Source: Oscillospiraceae bacterium (GTDB lineage: Bacteria; Bacillota; Clostridia; Oscillospirales; CAG-382). From it: a stretch of DNA of 49,563 bases. Within the stretch, counting starts at the first letter, position 1. Each line of letters opens with the position of its first letter. Below are positions 25,797-35,084 of this stretch, piece by piece. Location of the stretch: assembly GCA_022508745.1 (NCBI GenBank), contig JAFLUP010000007.1, positions 1 through 49,563 on the forward strand, in the 5' to 3' direction. Position numbers and translations under genes: made by a program. The notes beneath the pieces are model-generated. The model had not been told where the DNA came from. It saw only the letters and a list, made by a program, of their open reading frames with translations, and searched no databases.

Positions 25797-28004
25797 ATGG
25801 AAGCATACGACGTAAACGAACTATTTGCCCGCTGCGATGCGAGCGGCAGTTACGATATTGATAAAATCAAGCGCGCCTACCATTTGGCGGAGGATCTGCA
25901 TCGGGGGCAAAAACGCATCTCCGGGGAGGATTATATCATCCATCCGATAGCGGTGGCGCAGATCGTCTATGAATGTCAGCTGGATACCAACTCCATCTGC
26001 GCGGCGTTCCTGCACGATACGGTGGAGGATTGCCCGGATCGGATCACACTGGCGGAGATCCGCACCCAGTTCGGCAAGGACGTCGCCGACATCGTCGACG
26101 GCGTGACCAAACTGAATATCCCTTTTGAAACCAAGCAGGAAGCCAGCATCCGCAACCTGCGCAAGATGTTTCTCGCCATGTCCAAGGATCTGCGGGTCAT
26201 TTTTGTCAAGCTGGCGGACCGGCTGCACAATATGCGGACGCTTTCCGTTCGCACGCCGGAAAAACAGCGCTCCATCGCGCTGGAAACCATGCACGTGTAC
26301 GCACCCATCGCCCATCGTCTGGGGATCCAGCGCATCAAGCAGGAACTGGAAACGCTGGCGCTTTCCTACCTGGATCCCATCGGCTTTCAGGAGATCCGCA
26401 AAGATACCGACAAGCGTTACGGCGAAAGCAAGGATTTCCTTGCGGAAGCCACGCGGAAGGTGGCGGAAAGCCTCAACGCCTACGGCATCCGTTACAAGCT
26501 GGAGGGGCGCGTCAAGAGCATTTACAGCATCTATAAAAAGATGTATAACCAGAATAAGTCCTTCGACGAGATCTACGATTTCTACGCGCTGCGGATTCTG
26601 GTGGACACCGAATTGGATTGCTATACGGTTTTAGGTGTCATCCATGAGATGTTCAACTCCATGCCCGGGCGCTTCAAGGACTATATTTCCACGCCCAAGC
26701 AGAACCTGTACCGTTCTCTGCATACCACGGTCATCGGCTCGGAAGGGATCCCCTTTGAGGTGCAGATCCGCACCTGGGAGATGCACGCCGTGGCAGAATA
26801 CGGTCTCGCAGCGCATTGGAAGTACAAATCCGGCGAGCAGGCGAACCAAGCACTGGATGAAAAACTGCAATGGATCCGCGCGCTGCTGGAGACCGACGCG
26901 GACGGCAGCGATCCGGACGAATTTCTTCATTCCCTGAAGATCGACCTGTTTGAGGACGAGATCTTTGTTTTCACCCCCAAAGGAGACGTGGTCAGCCTGC
27001 CCGCAGGAAGCACTCCCATCGACTTTGCTTACGCCATCCATTCCGCGGTGGGCAACAAAATGGTGGGCGCAAAGCTCAACGGCAATATTGTGCCCATTGA
27101 TACCGTCCTGCAAACCGGGCAAATCGTAGAAGTGCTCACCAACCCCAACTCCAAGGGACCCAGCCGCGATTGGCTTTCCTTCGTCCGTTCCAGCGAGGCC
27201 CGCAGCAAGATCAAGATGTTTTTCAAGCGGGAGATGCGCACGGAGAACATCGAGTTCGGCAAGCAGGCGATTGATCGGGAGCTGCGCCGCTACGGGCACC
27301 GCTATACCGATCAGCAGCGGGATCAGATCATGGCGAACCTCGCGCTCCGCATGGGATACGCGGAGGGGGATGACCTTTATAACAGCATCGGCTTCGGCGG
27401 CATGGAGATCGTCAAGCTTGGCACCAAGCTGCGGGAAGAATTCAACCGTCTGGTGGTGCCGGAGCAGGAACCAAAGGCCAAAGCGCCGGCGCTGAAAACG
27501 GAGAACTCCGAACGGGAAGACCGCAAAGCGCGCAAATCCTCCGAAAGCGTTATCGTGGACAACGTGGAAGGCTGTGCGGTCAAGTTTGCCAAGTGCTGCT
27601 CGCCGCTGCCCGGGGACCGTATCATCGGTTTCATCACCAAAGGGTACGGCATCTCCATTCATAAATACGATTGCATCAACGTCCAGAACGGCTTAAAACG
27701 CCCGGAGGACCGGGATCGCTGGGTGACGGCGTCCTGGACCATACGAGCGGAGAAACGCGCCTTTGGCGGCTTTGAGGCGTATCTGAATGTATATGCCACC
27801 TATACGCCCAGCGTCATTGCGGAGATTTCCATCGCCTTGCGGGATATGAAGGTGGAGATCACCTCGTTCTCTACAAAGGAGAATGACGACGTCATCATCA
27901 TGACCGTCGGCGTGCGCTGTAACGATACCGACCATCTCGCTTCCATCATCGGTTCGCTCAAAAAGCTCCAGGCGGTGCGGGACGTCACACGGGGGAACGC
28001 ATGA
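25797..28004 (+). CDS. relA: RelA/SpoT bifunctional (p)ppGpp synthetase-hydrolase
   Basis: 735-residue Rsh enzyme. Order of domains: HD hydrolase (YIIHPIAVAQI, then FLHDTVEDC with H73-D74), synthetase (GRVKSIYSIYKKM, EIYDFYALRI, RFKDYISTPKQN), TGS (DEIFVFTPKGDVVSLPAGST), a zinc-finger-like region (GCAVKFAKCCSPLPGDRIIG) and a C-terminal ACT domain. Intact HD residues suggest that it both makes and breaks down the alarmone. Residues 480-520 are a Lys/Glu-rich linker. Separated from recJ by 17 bases and from dtd by 4. Confidence 0.97.
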   Translation: MEAYDVNELFARCDASGSYDIDKIKRAYHLAEDLHRGQKRISGEDYIIHPIAVAQIVYECQLDTNSICAAFLHDTVEDCPDRITLAEIRTQFGKDVADIVDGVTKLNIPFETKQEASIRNLRKMFLAMSKDLRVIFVKLADRLHNMRTLSVRTPEKQRSIALETMHVYAPIAHRLGIQRIKQELETLALSYLDPIGFQEIRKDTDKRYGESKDFLAEATRKVAESLNAYGIRYKLEGRVKSIYSIYKKMYNQNKSFDEIYDFYALRILVDTELDCYTVLGVIHEMFNSMPGRFKDYISTPKQNLYRSLHTTVIGSEGIPFEVQIRTWEMHAVAEYGLAAHWKYKSGEQANQALDEKLQWIRALLETDADGSDPDEFLHSLKIDLFEDEIFVFTPKGDVVSLPAGSTPIDFAYAIHSAVGNKMVGAKLNGNIVPIDTVLQTGQIVEVLTNPNSKGPSRDWLSFVRSSEARSKIKMFFKREMRTENIEFGKQAIDRELRRYGHRYTDQQRDQIMANLALRMGYAEGDDLYNSIGFGGMEIVKLGTKLREEFNRLVVPEQEPKAKAPALKTENSEREDRKARKSSESVIVDNVEGCAVKFAKCCSPLPGDRIIGFITKGYGISIHKYDCINVQNGLKRPEDRDRWVTASWTIRAEKRAFGGFEAYLNVYATYTPSVIAEISIALRDMKVEITSFSTKENDDVIIMTVGVRCNDTDHLASIIGSLKKLQAVRDVTRGNA

Positions 28005-28008
28005 CTCT

Positions 28009-28473
28009 ATGAAAATCGTTGTTCAGCGCGTCCGACGCGCAACCTGTACCGTGGACGGAGCGCTCGTCTCACAGATCGGGCAAGGGCTGCTGGCTTTTGT
28101 CGGGATCGCCGCGGAGGATACGGAAGAAGATCTTCGCAAAGGCAGTGCAAAGCTGGCGGGACTGCGTATTTTCGAAAACGAAGAAGGGAAACTTTCGCTT
28201 TCCGCGTCTGACATAGGCGGGGAAGTGATGATCATTTCCAATTTCACCTTGTTAGGGCGTGTCCGGCGCGGCTTTCGCCCGGATTGCACCCATGCCGCCC
28301 GCCCGGAGATGGCGAAACCCATGTACGACGCATTCTGCGACGCGGTGGCGGAGGTGCTGCCGGTGGCGAGAGGCGTCTTCGGCGCGGATATGCAGATTGA
28401 CGCCGCATTGGACGGTCCCGTCAATCTGGTGATCGACACACAGGAGTTGATCCGTCAGGAGCGGAACGCATGA
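28009..28473 (+). CDS. dtd: D-aminoacyl-tRNA deacylase
   Basis: 154 residues. It frees tRNA from wrongly attached D-amino acids. N-terminus MKIVVQRVRRATCTVDGALV, then FENEEGKLSLSASDIGGEVMIISNFTLLG and GPVNLVIDTQEL. Two signature positions deviate from the common form: SQFTL is SNFTL and the GPVT motif is GPVN. The Phe-Thr of the active-site motif is kept, so activity is likely, but the GPVT change deserves a check. Located between relA and hemZ, as in many Clostridia; stop and start overlap with hemZ (ATGA). Confidence 0.9.
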   Translation: MKIVVQRVRRATCTVDGALVSQIGQGLLAFVGIAAEDTEEDLRKGSAKLAGLRIFENEEGKLSLSASDIGGEVMIISNFTLLGRVRRGFRPDCTHAARPEMAKPMYDAFCDAVAEVLPVARGVFGADMQIDAALDGPVNLVIDTQELIRQERNA

Positions 28474-29966
28474 ATGTTACCATCCACAACCGAACCCCAT
28501 ATCTCAACGATTTCTATTTCCGCACGCTCTGTATGCTCTATTTTCCCGGGGAAAAGTTCCGGGAAGGGGCGGAGGAAGCCGGCGAAAACGCCGCTTCTTT
28601 TCTGTTGGAGGAGCGCGCGGACGGCTTTTTTTGCTGCACGGAGCTGAACGCCGGCGGGCGAACGGCAAAGGGCAGCTTCTCCACCGCCGGCTACCGTCCT
28701 TATGTGGAGATGACGAATTCGGATCTCGCCGCTCTCGCTTTGGGAAAGGCGTATCTGGAAGCGGGGAGAAAGCTCTTCGGTTTTTCGCTCCCTTGGGGCT
28801 ATTTGCTGGGGCTTCGCCCGGTCAAACGCGCCAAATATTATCTGGATCGCGGTTATTCCGCAGAAACGGTGGAAAAACTCTTTGTGGAGGACTACGGCGT
28901 TCAGCCCCAGAAGGCGACGCTCGCCGTGGAAACGGCACAGACGGAAATCGAAATGCTGCGGGATACGCTTCCCACCGACTGTGCGCTCTATCTTTCCATT
29001 CCGTTTTGCCCGACGAAATGCGCCTACTGTTCCTTTGTTTCCTGCACCACGCCGCGTTTGCTCGGCCTGCTGCCGGCATATCTGGAGCGATTGAAGCGGG
29101 ACATTACGGACACCTGCCGGGTGATCCGGGAACAAGGCATGCGCCTGACTTCGGTGTACGTCGGCGGCGGCACGCCCTCTATCCTGACGGAGGTACAGCT
29201 GCGGGATCTGCTCGGGCATCTGCAAACCTGCATGCCGGCGGATCATCTGCGGGAATTTTCCTTTGAAGCGGGGCGTCCGGATACCATCACACCGGAGAAG
29301 CTGCATATCCTGAAAGAAAGCGGCGTGCGGCGCATCAGCGTCAACCCGCAGACCACCGATGAAGAGGTTCTGCGGCGCATCGGCAGACAGCACAGCATGG
29401 AAGCCTTCTTTTCCGTTGCGGATGCGGCGATGAAGGAAGGATTCGACGTGGTCAACGCGGATCTGATCGCCGGGCTGCCGGGAGATACCCTGGCGACCTT
29501 TGAAAAGAGTCTGGCAGATGTGATGGCAATCGGCTTTGAGAACATTACGATCCATACGTTGAGCGTCAAGAAAGCCGCTCCTCTGCGTTTTTCGGAGGAT
29601 GGCGTATACGATCCCGCCGGCGCGTTGGCGCGGGAATGTGTGGAATACGCCTGGCGCACGCTGAAGGAAAACGGCTGGCTGCCGTACTATCTGTATCGCC
29701 AGAAAAACATCGTCGGAAACGCAGAAAACGTGGGATATGCGAAAGCAGGGAAGGAAAACCTGTATAACGTATTGATGATGGAGGAATATTCCACCGTCTT
29801 CGCCTGCGGTGCCGGCGCCATTACGAAGCTGGTCTCTCCCGACCGGAACGAGATCTGCCGTATCGCCTTTCCGAAGTATCCGTATGAATACTTAGACGCA
29901 TCGGACGGAATCCGCGAACCGGAGATCCGCTCCTTCTTCGCGTCGCTCCATGAACAGAAAGGGTGA
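28470..29966 (+). CDS. hemZ: HemZ-type oxygen-independent coproporphyrinogen dehydrogenase
   Basis: 498 residues. Radical SAM core from about 170 with C180, C184, C187 in PFCPTKCAYC, then GGGTPSIL, EAGRPDTIT and NADLIAGLPGDT, typical of HemN/HemZ. The N-terminal 165 residues are the HemZ-specific extension (GYRPYVEMTNSDLAAL, GILLGLRPVK-type LLGLRPVK). The C-terminus carries YYLYRQKNIVGNAENVGY and a HemN-like tail. HemN proteins convert coproporphyrinogen III to protoporphyrinogen IX; in fermentative Clostridia, HemZ function is less certain and some relatives are haem chaperones or haem-degrading enzymes. Co-translated with dtd. Confidence 0.92.
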   Translation: MNVTIHNRTPYLNDFYFRTLCMLYFPGEKFREGAEEAGENAASFLLEERADGFFCCTELNAGGRTAKGSFSTAGYRPYVEMTNSDLAALALGKAYLEAGRKLFGFSLPWGYLLGLRPVKRAKYYLDRGYSAETVEKLFVEDYGVQPQKATLAVETAQTEIEMLRDTLPTDCALYLSIPFCPTKCAYCSFVSCTTPRLLGLLPAYLERLKRDITDTCRVIREQGMRLTSVYVGGGTPSILTEVQLRDLLGHLQTCMPADHLREFSFEAGRPDTITPEKLHILKESGVRRISVNPQTTDEEVLRRIGRQHSMEAFFSVADAAMKEGFDVVNADLIAGLPGDTLATFEKSLADVMAIGFENITIHTLSVKKAAPLRFSEDGVYDPAGALARECVEYAWRTLKENGWLPYYLYRQKNIVGNAENVGYAKAGKENLYNVLMMEEYSTVFACGAGAITKLVSPDRNEICRIAFPKYPYEYLDASDGIREPEIRSFFASLHEQKG

Positions 29967-29969
29967 AAG

Positions 29970-30794
29970 GTGTTGAACGAGGAACTGTACGAGCGTGCTT
30001 TGCGTTCCTGCGCGGAGGAGATCTGCGGGAATAGCGACCTGAAGCTGGTGCTGATCGCCGGCGGCTCTTGTTCCGGCAAAACCACCACCACCGGAAAACT
30101 GGCTCGTCTGATCCGTGGGCTTGGCCGCCCGGTTGATACCATCTCTCTGGACGATTATTACCGCAATCCGGAAAATGCGGTCTACCTGCCCAACGGCATG
30201 CCGGATTTTGAAGGGATCCAAAGCCTGCGGCTGGATCTTTTGCAAGATACCATGCGCCGCATTTCCGCGGGGGAGGAAGCACCCATCCCGTTTTTCGATT
30301 TCACCCTCCACAGGCGGACGGATGATTACCGTATGTTGAAGCCGCTTCCCGGCGGGATCATCATCGTAGAAGGGCTGCACGCGCTCAACCCACAGATTTG
30401 CGGGGCGGATACGCCGCCGGAGGCGATCTACCGCATTTATCTGTATGCGGATTCCGGCGACGGCGAGGATTGCCGTTTTCTGCGACGGCTGGTGCGGGAT
30501 TCCCGTTACCGCGCCTCAAACGCCGCCGAAACCTACGCCAACTGGGAGACAGTGCGCGGAGCGGAGAAAGTGACCATCGAACCCTTCGCAAAGCTGGCAA
30601 ACCGTTCTATCAACACGTTTTTTGAATATGAGCGCAGTATTCTGGCAGACGACGCCGTTGCTGTGCTGAAAGGACTTTCTTCCGAAGATCCGCACTTCCA
30701 TCAGGCGCAGGCGTTGATCGAACTGCTGTCTGCCGTCCCGCTGTTGCCGGACGACGCGGTGCCGGAGGACTCGCTTCTGCGGGAATTTATCTGA
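29970..30794 (+). CDS. Uridine kinase-like P-loop kinase
   Basis: 274 residues. P-loop GGSCSGKTT (31-39), SLDDYYRNPENAVYLPNG (nucleoside-binding), PFFDFTLHRRTDD and IIIVEGLHALNP (Walker B/lid region), then RFLRRLVRDSRYR. This matches the uridine kinase/phosphoribulokinase family. Many clostridial relatives are about 550 residues, with an N-terminal TGS/threonyl-tRNA-synthetase-like extension; that part is absent here. The start is GTG 29970 or TTG 29973. The gap to hemZ is only 3 bases. Confidence 0.88.
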   Translation: MLNEELYERALRSCAEEICGNSDLKLVLIAGGSCSGKTTTTGKLARLIRGLGRPVDTISLDDYYRNPENAVYLPNGMPDFEGIQSLRLDLLQDTMRRISAGEEAPIPFFDFTLHRRTDDYRMLKPLPGGIIIVEGLHALNPQICGADTPPEAIYRIYLYADSGDGEDCRFLRRLVRDSRYRASNAAETYANWETVRGAEKVTIEPFAKLANRSINTFFEYERSILADDAVAVLKGLSSEDPHFHQAQALIELLSAVPLLPDDAVPEDSLLREFI

Positions 30795-30798
30795 AAGA

Positions 30799-32475
30799 AT
30801 GGCAAAAACAAACGTCCAAAAAAAGAATAAGAGCTTCTTGGTAGAAGCGGGGATCATTTCCATCTCCAGTTTTGTCGTCAAGATCATCGGCGTGCTATTC
30901 AAGATTCCGCTGGCACATATCCTCGGGGACAACATGGGAATCTTCAGCGCCGCGTACTCGCTGTACGCCATGCTTTACATGATCTCCACCAGCGGACTTC
31001 CGGTTGCCATCAGCCGGATGATCGCTTCCTCCGACAAGCTGGGGCGGCAGCGGGAAGTACAACGCACCTTCCGTGTTTCCCTGACGGTCTTTACCATCAT
31101 CGGCGTGATCGCTACTGCCGTCATGATGCTCGCGTCTCCCTGGTTCTTCAGCGCGACGGAACATTCGGACAGCGTGCAAGCCGCGTACGTCATCGCTCCT
31201 ACGCTACTGTTCGTCTGCGTTTGCTCGGCGTTCCGCGGCTACTATCAAGGGCTACATAATATGTATCCCACCGCCATCGGTCAGTTGATCGAAGCGTTCT
31301 TTAAGATGGGTCTGGGGCTCGGCGCTACCTTCTGGGCGCGCCATATGGGCTATTCTCCCGCGGTGCAGGCTGCCTGCGCCATCAGCGGTATCTCGATCGG
31401 TATGCTGGTGGAAATGGTGATGCTGTTCCTCTACCGGGGAGCTACGCGCAAACGGCTCCGCCCGGGAACGGACAGGCGCGCGGAGTCGGTTCCGGTATTG
31501 ACCAAAAAGATCCTGCTCATCGCGCTCCCCGCCACCATCACGTCCTCCGCGCTTTATCTTTCCAATTTCATCGATACGGTGTTGATCAAGCGCTGTCTGA
31601 TGCTGGGCGGCACGGCGGAGGCGGTCGCGGAGGATCTCTATACGGCTTATACCTCCTATTCCACCGCCATTGCCGACCTGCTTCCCTCTACGTTGATCTA
31701 TCCTATTGCCATCAGTGTGCTTCCCTTGGTTTCGGCAGCAGTGGCGACCCGGGAGGTTTCGGGAGCCAACCGCAGTATCGTCCAATCCATCCGTATCAGC
31801 GTGATCATCGGGCTGCCCAGCGCGGCGTTCCTGCTGGCGACGGCGCCCGCCTGCCTTTCGCTGCTTTACAGCGGCGCACTTACCCAGTATGACCGGATCG
31901 ACGCGTTGCAGGTTTCCTCCGGTACGCTTCGCATCCTCGCCATCGGCATCATCTTTATGGCTGTCGTTTCCACCACCAACGCCCTGCTGCAAGCGGTGGG
32001 GAAGATCTGGTTGCCCATGCTTTCCGTGGGAATCGGCGTGGTGTTCATGGCTTTGATCGAATACTTCGGCGTTTCCGGCGCCCTCGGCATTTACGGTGCG
32101 CCGGTCAGTTCCGTCAGCTGCTACCTGATCGCCGCGTCGCTGAACCTGTATTTCCTGCGAAGGCATACCTCCGCGCATCTTTCCCCGCGTTTCCTGTTCC
32201 TGCGTCCCGCTTGCTGCGCATTGTTGTCGGGTCTGGCCACTTGGGGTACCTACTGCATCGCCGGTCGCTTGCTTCCCGGCGGGGGTAGACTCTCCGCGCT
32301 GTTGATCCTGCTGGTCTGCGGAGTCGTCACGGTCTTTGTGTACGTCGCGTCCATGCTTCTGTTCTGCGGGATCCGAGCGAACGAAGTACGATTGCTGCCC
32401 ATGGGCGAAAAATTAGCTTCATTTTTAATCAGAAGGGGATGGCTGCATGAATCCAAAGGACGAGCTGTGCGGTAA
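30799..32475 (+). CDS. SpoVB/MurJ-type polysaccharide flippase
   Basis: 558 residues with 14 predicted membrane helices, starting SFLVEAGIISISSFVVKIIGVLFKIPL and LYAMLYMISTSGLPVAISRMIA, which are signatures of the SpoVB/PST branch of the MOP exporters. These proteins flip lipid-linked wall precursors; SpoVB is needed for spore cortex synthesis. Which role this one has (spore cortex or vegetative wall) cannot be told, but the neighbourhood (mazG, hup, yabP, yabQ) is the Bacillus spoVT-spoVB region. Overlaps mazG by 29 bases. Confidence 0.92.
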   Translation: MAKTNVQKKNKSFLVEAGIISISSFVVKIIGVLFKIPLAHILGDNMGIFSAAYSLYAMLYMISTSGLPVAISRMIASSDKLGRQREVQRTFRVSLTVFTIIGVIATAVMMLASPWFFSATEHSDSVQAAYVIAPTLLFVCVCSAFRGYYQGLHNMYPTAIGQLIEAFFKMGLGLGATFWARHMGYSPAVQAACAISGISIGMLVEMVMLFLYRGATRKRLRPGTDRRAESVPVLTKKILLIALPATITSSALYLSNFIDTVLIKRCLMLGGTAEAVAEDLYTAYTSYSTAIADLLPSTLIYPIAISVLPLVSAAVATREVSGANRSIVQSIRISVIIGLPSAAFLLATAPACLSLLYSGALTQYDRIDALQVSSGTLRILAIGIIFMAVVSTTNALLQAVGKIWLPMLSVGIGVVFMALIEYFGVSGALGIYGAPVSSVSCYLIAASLNLYFLRRHTSAHLSPRFLFLRPACCALLSGLATWGTYCIAGRLLPGGGRLSALLILLVCGVVTVFVYVASMLLFCGIRANEVRLLPMGEKLASFLIRRGWLHESKGRAVR

Positions 32476-33304
32476 AGCCCGCTATACGATAGAGGATCTG
32501 CGCAAAGTAGTGGAGATCCTGCGTTCCCCGGAGGGTTGCCCCTGGGATCGGGAGCAAACCCACGAAAGCATCCGTATGAACTTCATAGAGGAAGTTTACG
32601 AAGCGGCGGAGACAATCGACCGCGCTGATGTACCCGGTATGCGGGAGGAATTGGGGGACGTTCTGTTTCAGGTGGTATTCCACGCCCGCATCGCGGAAGA
32701 GGACGGTCAGTTCGATCTGGAGGACGTGTGCGACGAGATCTGCCGCAAGATGATCCTTCGGCATCCCCATGTATTCGGGGAGCAGGTGACGGCCGCCGAC
32801 GGCACGGTGCTGCGGGATTGGGAAGCCATCAAGGACCGCACCCACGAGCGGAAGTCCGCCGAGGACGCTTTGCGGGCGATTCCCCGCACGCTTCCGGCGC
32901 TGATGCGGGCGGACAAGCTGGGGTCCAAATCCCGTAAATTCGGGTTTGATTGCGCAGATACCAAGGAAGCGATGGAAAAAGTGGAAGAGGAGCTTTCCGA
33001 GGTGCGCGACGCGCTTTCCTCCGGCGTACCCGCTTCCACGGAAGAGGAGTTCGGCGATCTGCTGCTTGCCATCGTCAACGCCGCACGGCTTGCAGGCGTA
33101 GACGCGGAACAGGCGCTCACCCGCGCAAGCGAAAAATATCTGGACCGTTTTGCATTGGTGGAGGAACAATGTACCGCCACGGGGAGGACCATCGCGGAAA
33201 CGCCCCGGGAGGAATTGCGCCTCTATTGGCAAACGGCGAAAGCGCGGCTTTCCATCAGCGCGGAAAACACCGCGCAAACGGCAAAAAAAGAGGAAAAAGA
33301 ATAG
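32447..33304 (+). CDS. mazG: MazG nucleoside triphosphate pyrophosphohydrolase
   Basis: 285 residues with two MazG domains. First: GCPWDREQTHESIRMNFIEE with EEVYEAAE and EELGDVLFQVVFHARI. Second: EKVEEELSEVRDAL and EEEFGDLLLAIVNAARL. The middle has ILRHPHVFG and DWEAIKDRTHERK. It removes aberrant or surplus NTPs, and in some bacteria lowers ppGpp. The start lies inside the flippase gene and is preceded by AGAAGGGGATGG. Confidence 0.96.
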   Translation: MNPKDELCGKARYTIEDLRKVVEILRSPEGCPWDREQTHESIRMNFIEEVYEAAETIDRADVPGMREELGDVLFQVVFHARIAEEDGQFDLEDVCDEICRKMILRHPHVFGEQVTAADGTVLRDWEAIKDRTHERKSAEDALRAIPRTLPALMRADKLGSKSRKFGFDCADTKEAMEKVEEELSEVRDALSSGVPASTEEEFGDLLLAIVNAARLAGVDAEQALTRASEKYLDRFALVEEQCTATGRTIAETPREELRLYWQTAKARLSISAENTAQTAKKEEKE

Positions 33305-33334
33305 AAGTTTTTTGAAAAATATCGAAAATCCCTA

Positions 33335-33363
33335 TTGCAAAATAGACAAACCTATGGTATACT
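33335..33363 (+). promoter_or_regulatory. Sigma-A promoter of hup
   Basis: TTGCAA (33335-33340), 17 bases, TATACT (33358-33363), 42 bases before the HU gene. Confidence 0.75.
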
Positions 33364-33405
33364 ATCGTCAGATTCATTCTATAAAACACAAAAGGAGTAT
33401 CCATC

Positions 33406-33681
33406 ATGACCAAAGCTACACTTGTTGAAATCGTCGCAAAGAAAGCCGACATTACGAAGAAGGCAGCAGACGCTGCTGTCAACGCAGTCTTCAGCGCCAT
33501 CGAGAATGAACTCGCTACCGGCGGAAAGGTTCAGATCGCCGGCTTCGGTACCTTTAAGGTGCGCGAGCGCGCAGCACGTTCCGGCCGTAACCCCAGAACC
33601 AACGAGACCATCACCATCGAGGCTTGCAAGCTGCCGACCTTCACCGCTGGCAAACCGCTGAAAGACGCTGTCAACAAGTAA
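33406..33681 (+). CDS. hup: HU-family nucleoid DNA-binding protein
   Basis: 91 residues: [20 protein letters not shown], then the dimerisation core and the signature [18 protein letters not shown] with the beta-arm RNPRTNETI, ending KAGK-like [13 protein letters not shown]. It bends and coats DNA. Strong AAAGGAG ribosome binding site and its own promoter, as expected for an abundant protein. The MazG-HU-RqcP order is conserved in Firmicutes. Confidence 0.98.
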   Translation: MTKATLVEIVAKKADITKKAADAAVNAVFSAIENELATGGKVQIAGFGTFKVRERAARSGRNPRTNETITIEACKLPTFTAGKPLKDAVNK

Positions 33682-33717
33682 GAACGAAGGAACCAACTCC
33701 TTCTTCGGGAGGGTCCC

Positions 33718-33960
33718 ATGCGGTTAGACAAATTCCTGAAAGTCTCTCGCGTGATCAAACGCCGCACCGTCGCCAACGAAGCCTGCGACAGCTCTTTGGT
33801 GCTTGCCAACGGCAAACGCGCCAAAGCGTCTTATGACGTCAAGGTGGGCGACGTGCTGGAGATCACCTTCGGCAATCGGACAACCCGTCTGCGCGTGCTT
33901 TCCGTAGCAGAGCATGTCGGGAAGGCCGAGGCGTCGGAAATGTACGAGATCCTGTCATAA
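33718..33960 (+). CDS. rqcP: RqcP (YabO/YlmH-like) S4-domain RNA-binding protein
   Basis: 80 residues, essentially a single S4 domain: MRLDKFLKVSRVIKRRTVAN, then ANGKRAKASYDVKVGDVLEI. In Firmicutes RqcP works with RqcH at stalled 50S subunits in ribosome-associated quality control, adding alanine tails. GGGAGGG lies just before the start, 36 bases behind hup. Confidence 0.93.
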   Translation: MRLDKFLKVSRVIKRRTVANEACDSSLVLANGKRAKASYDVKVGDVLEITFGNRTTRLRVLSVAEHVGKAEASEMYEILS

Positions 33961-34034
33961 AAAACGGATCCGTTTCATAAGGTATCATCGGAAGGTTGAG
34001 AGACACCGACGTAAGGGAAAGGGATGGTCGACCG

Positions 34035-34304
34035 ATGAATACCGCTTCGCGTGCGCATGCACTGACATTGCACGACCGCGAGGTCCTGAAGATCACTTCT
34101 GTCAGTGAGGTCCTGAATTTCGATGAAACGACGGTCAGTATGTCCGTCGGAGAAAGCGTGCTGACCATCAGCGGAGATTCGCTTTCCGTCAGCAGCCTGT
34201 CGTTGGAAAACGGGGAAGTCACTGTCTGCGGCAAGATAGACGCCATCGTCTATCTGGACGGTGCCAAACGGAAAAAAGGCATCGGTCGCTTCTTCGGCGC
34301 ATGA
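34035..34304 (+). CDS. yabP: YabP, sporulation protein
   Basis: 89 residues. Family pattern: HALTLHDREVLKITSVSEVLNFDETTV, then GESVLTISGDSLSVSSLSLENGEVTVCGKIDAIVY. YabP is needed at a late stage of Bacillus sporulation, in the mother cell; the biochemical role is unknown. ATG 34035 is chosen, with AAAGGGA 10 bases upstream; the frame opens at a TTG at 33996 with no ribosome binding site. Co-translated with yabQ through an ATGA overlap. Confidence 0.93.
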   Translation: MNTASRAHALTLHDREVLKITSVSEVLNFDETTVSMSVGESVLTISGDSLSVSSLSLENGEVTVCGKIDAIVYLDGAKRKKGIGRFFGA

Positions 34305-34759
34305 GCGTATCTTATTCGCTCCATTTTCTGCTTGCCGGATGGTCTTTGATAGCCGGAATTGCTCTGGGGTTTCTCTATGAGTTTTTCCGGCTTCTGCACC
34401 GTCTGCATCGGCGCGCCCTTTGGTTGATCTTCGTAGACGACCTTCTGTTTTGTATGTGTTGCACCTGCGCGTTGTCGTTGCTGTTTTTTAATTTATCCTT
34501 CGGGCAAATGCGTCTGTATGCGTTCGCCTGCCTCGCCGTCGGCTTTGCCGTCTGGTATTTTACATTCGGCAGACTGTTCCGCAAGGCGCTTTCCCGGCTG
34601 TACCGTTTGCTTCTCCCGTGTTGGGAAAAGCGGAAAAGCCGGGTTCACACGAAGCTGGAAGGGTATCGCTACCGTCATCGGGCGCGTATGGGATTTGGGA
34701 TTCAAAAATATTGGCGGAAACAAATTCGGAGGGAAAGAGAACATGCTGCGCAGTCATAG
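34301..34759 (+). CDS. yabQ: YabQ, sporulation membrane protein
   Basis: 152 residues with four membrane helices in the first 90 residues (LLAGWSLIAGIALGFLYEFF, LIFVDDLLFCMCCTCALSLLFF and following), then a basic cytoplasmic tail. YabQ is a spore cortex formation protein. The yabP-yabQ-divIC order is that of Bacillus and Clostridia and marks a spore-forming lineage. Overlaps the divIC start by 17 bases. Confidence 0.92.
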   Translation: MSVSYSLHFLLAGWSLIAGIALGFLYEFFRLLHRLHRRALWLIFVDDLLFCMCCTCALSLLFFNLSFGQMRLYAFACLAVGFAVWYFTFGRLFRKALSRLYRLLLPCWEKRKSRVHTKLEGYRYRHRARMGFGIQKYWRKQIRREREHAAQS

Positions 34760-35024
34760 AACCAATCTTGCTGTCAAGGTCGCTTTGGGCGGTATTCTCG
34801 TCGTTCTGTTTATTTCCGTCGTGAATATGCAGTTGAATCTCAAAGACTTGAGAGAAAGAAAGGCGGAGCTGGCGGAGGAAATCGCCGAAGTCCGCAACGA
34901 TATCGAGGAGATCGATTATCGGCTTTCCGAGGAAGTGGACGCTGCATATATCGAGCGTTATATGCGCGCACGAGGCTATCGATATCCGAATGAGATCCTG
35001 TTTTATAACGGTATCCCCGATTAA
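34743..35024 (+). CDS. divIC: DivIC/FtsB-family septum formation initiator
   Basis: 93 residues: short basic N-terminus, one membrane helix (about 10-28, LAVKVALGGILVVLFISVV), then a coiled coil (LKDLRERKAELAEEIAEVRNDIEEI) and a small C-terminal domain with AYIERYMRARGYRYPNEILF. DivIC joins FtsL and DivIB in the divisome. The ATG at 34743 follows GGAGGGAAAGAG. Confidence 0.93.
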   Translation: MLRSHRTNLAVKVALGGILVVLFISVVNMQLNLKDLRERKAELAEEIAEVRNDIEEIDYRLSEEVDAAYIERYMRARGYRYPNEILFYNGIPD

Positions 35025-35084
35025 CCTCTATATTTATTGGCAGAAGTCAGGGGAGATACATCCGGAAAGGCACGGTTATAAGAG

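Noticed and set aside
33682-33717. Hairpin GAAGGA/TCCTTC between hup and rqcP as a terminator
   Set aside because: Only a 6-bp stem and no T run; it may weaken read-through but is not convincing.
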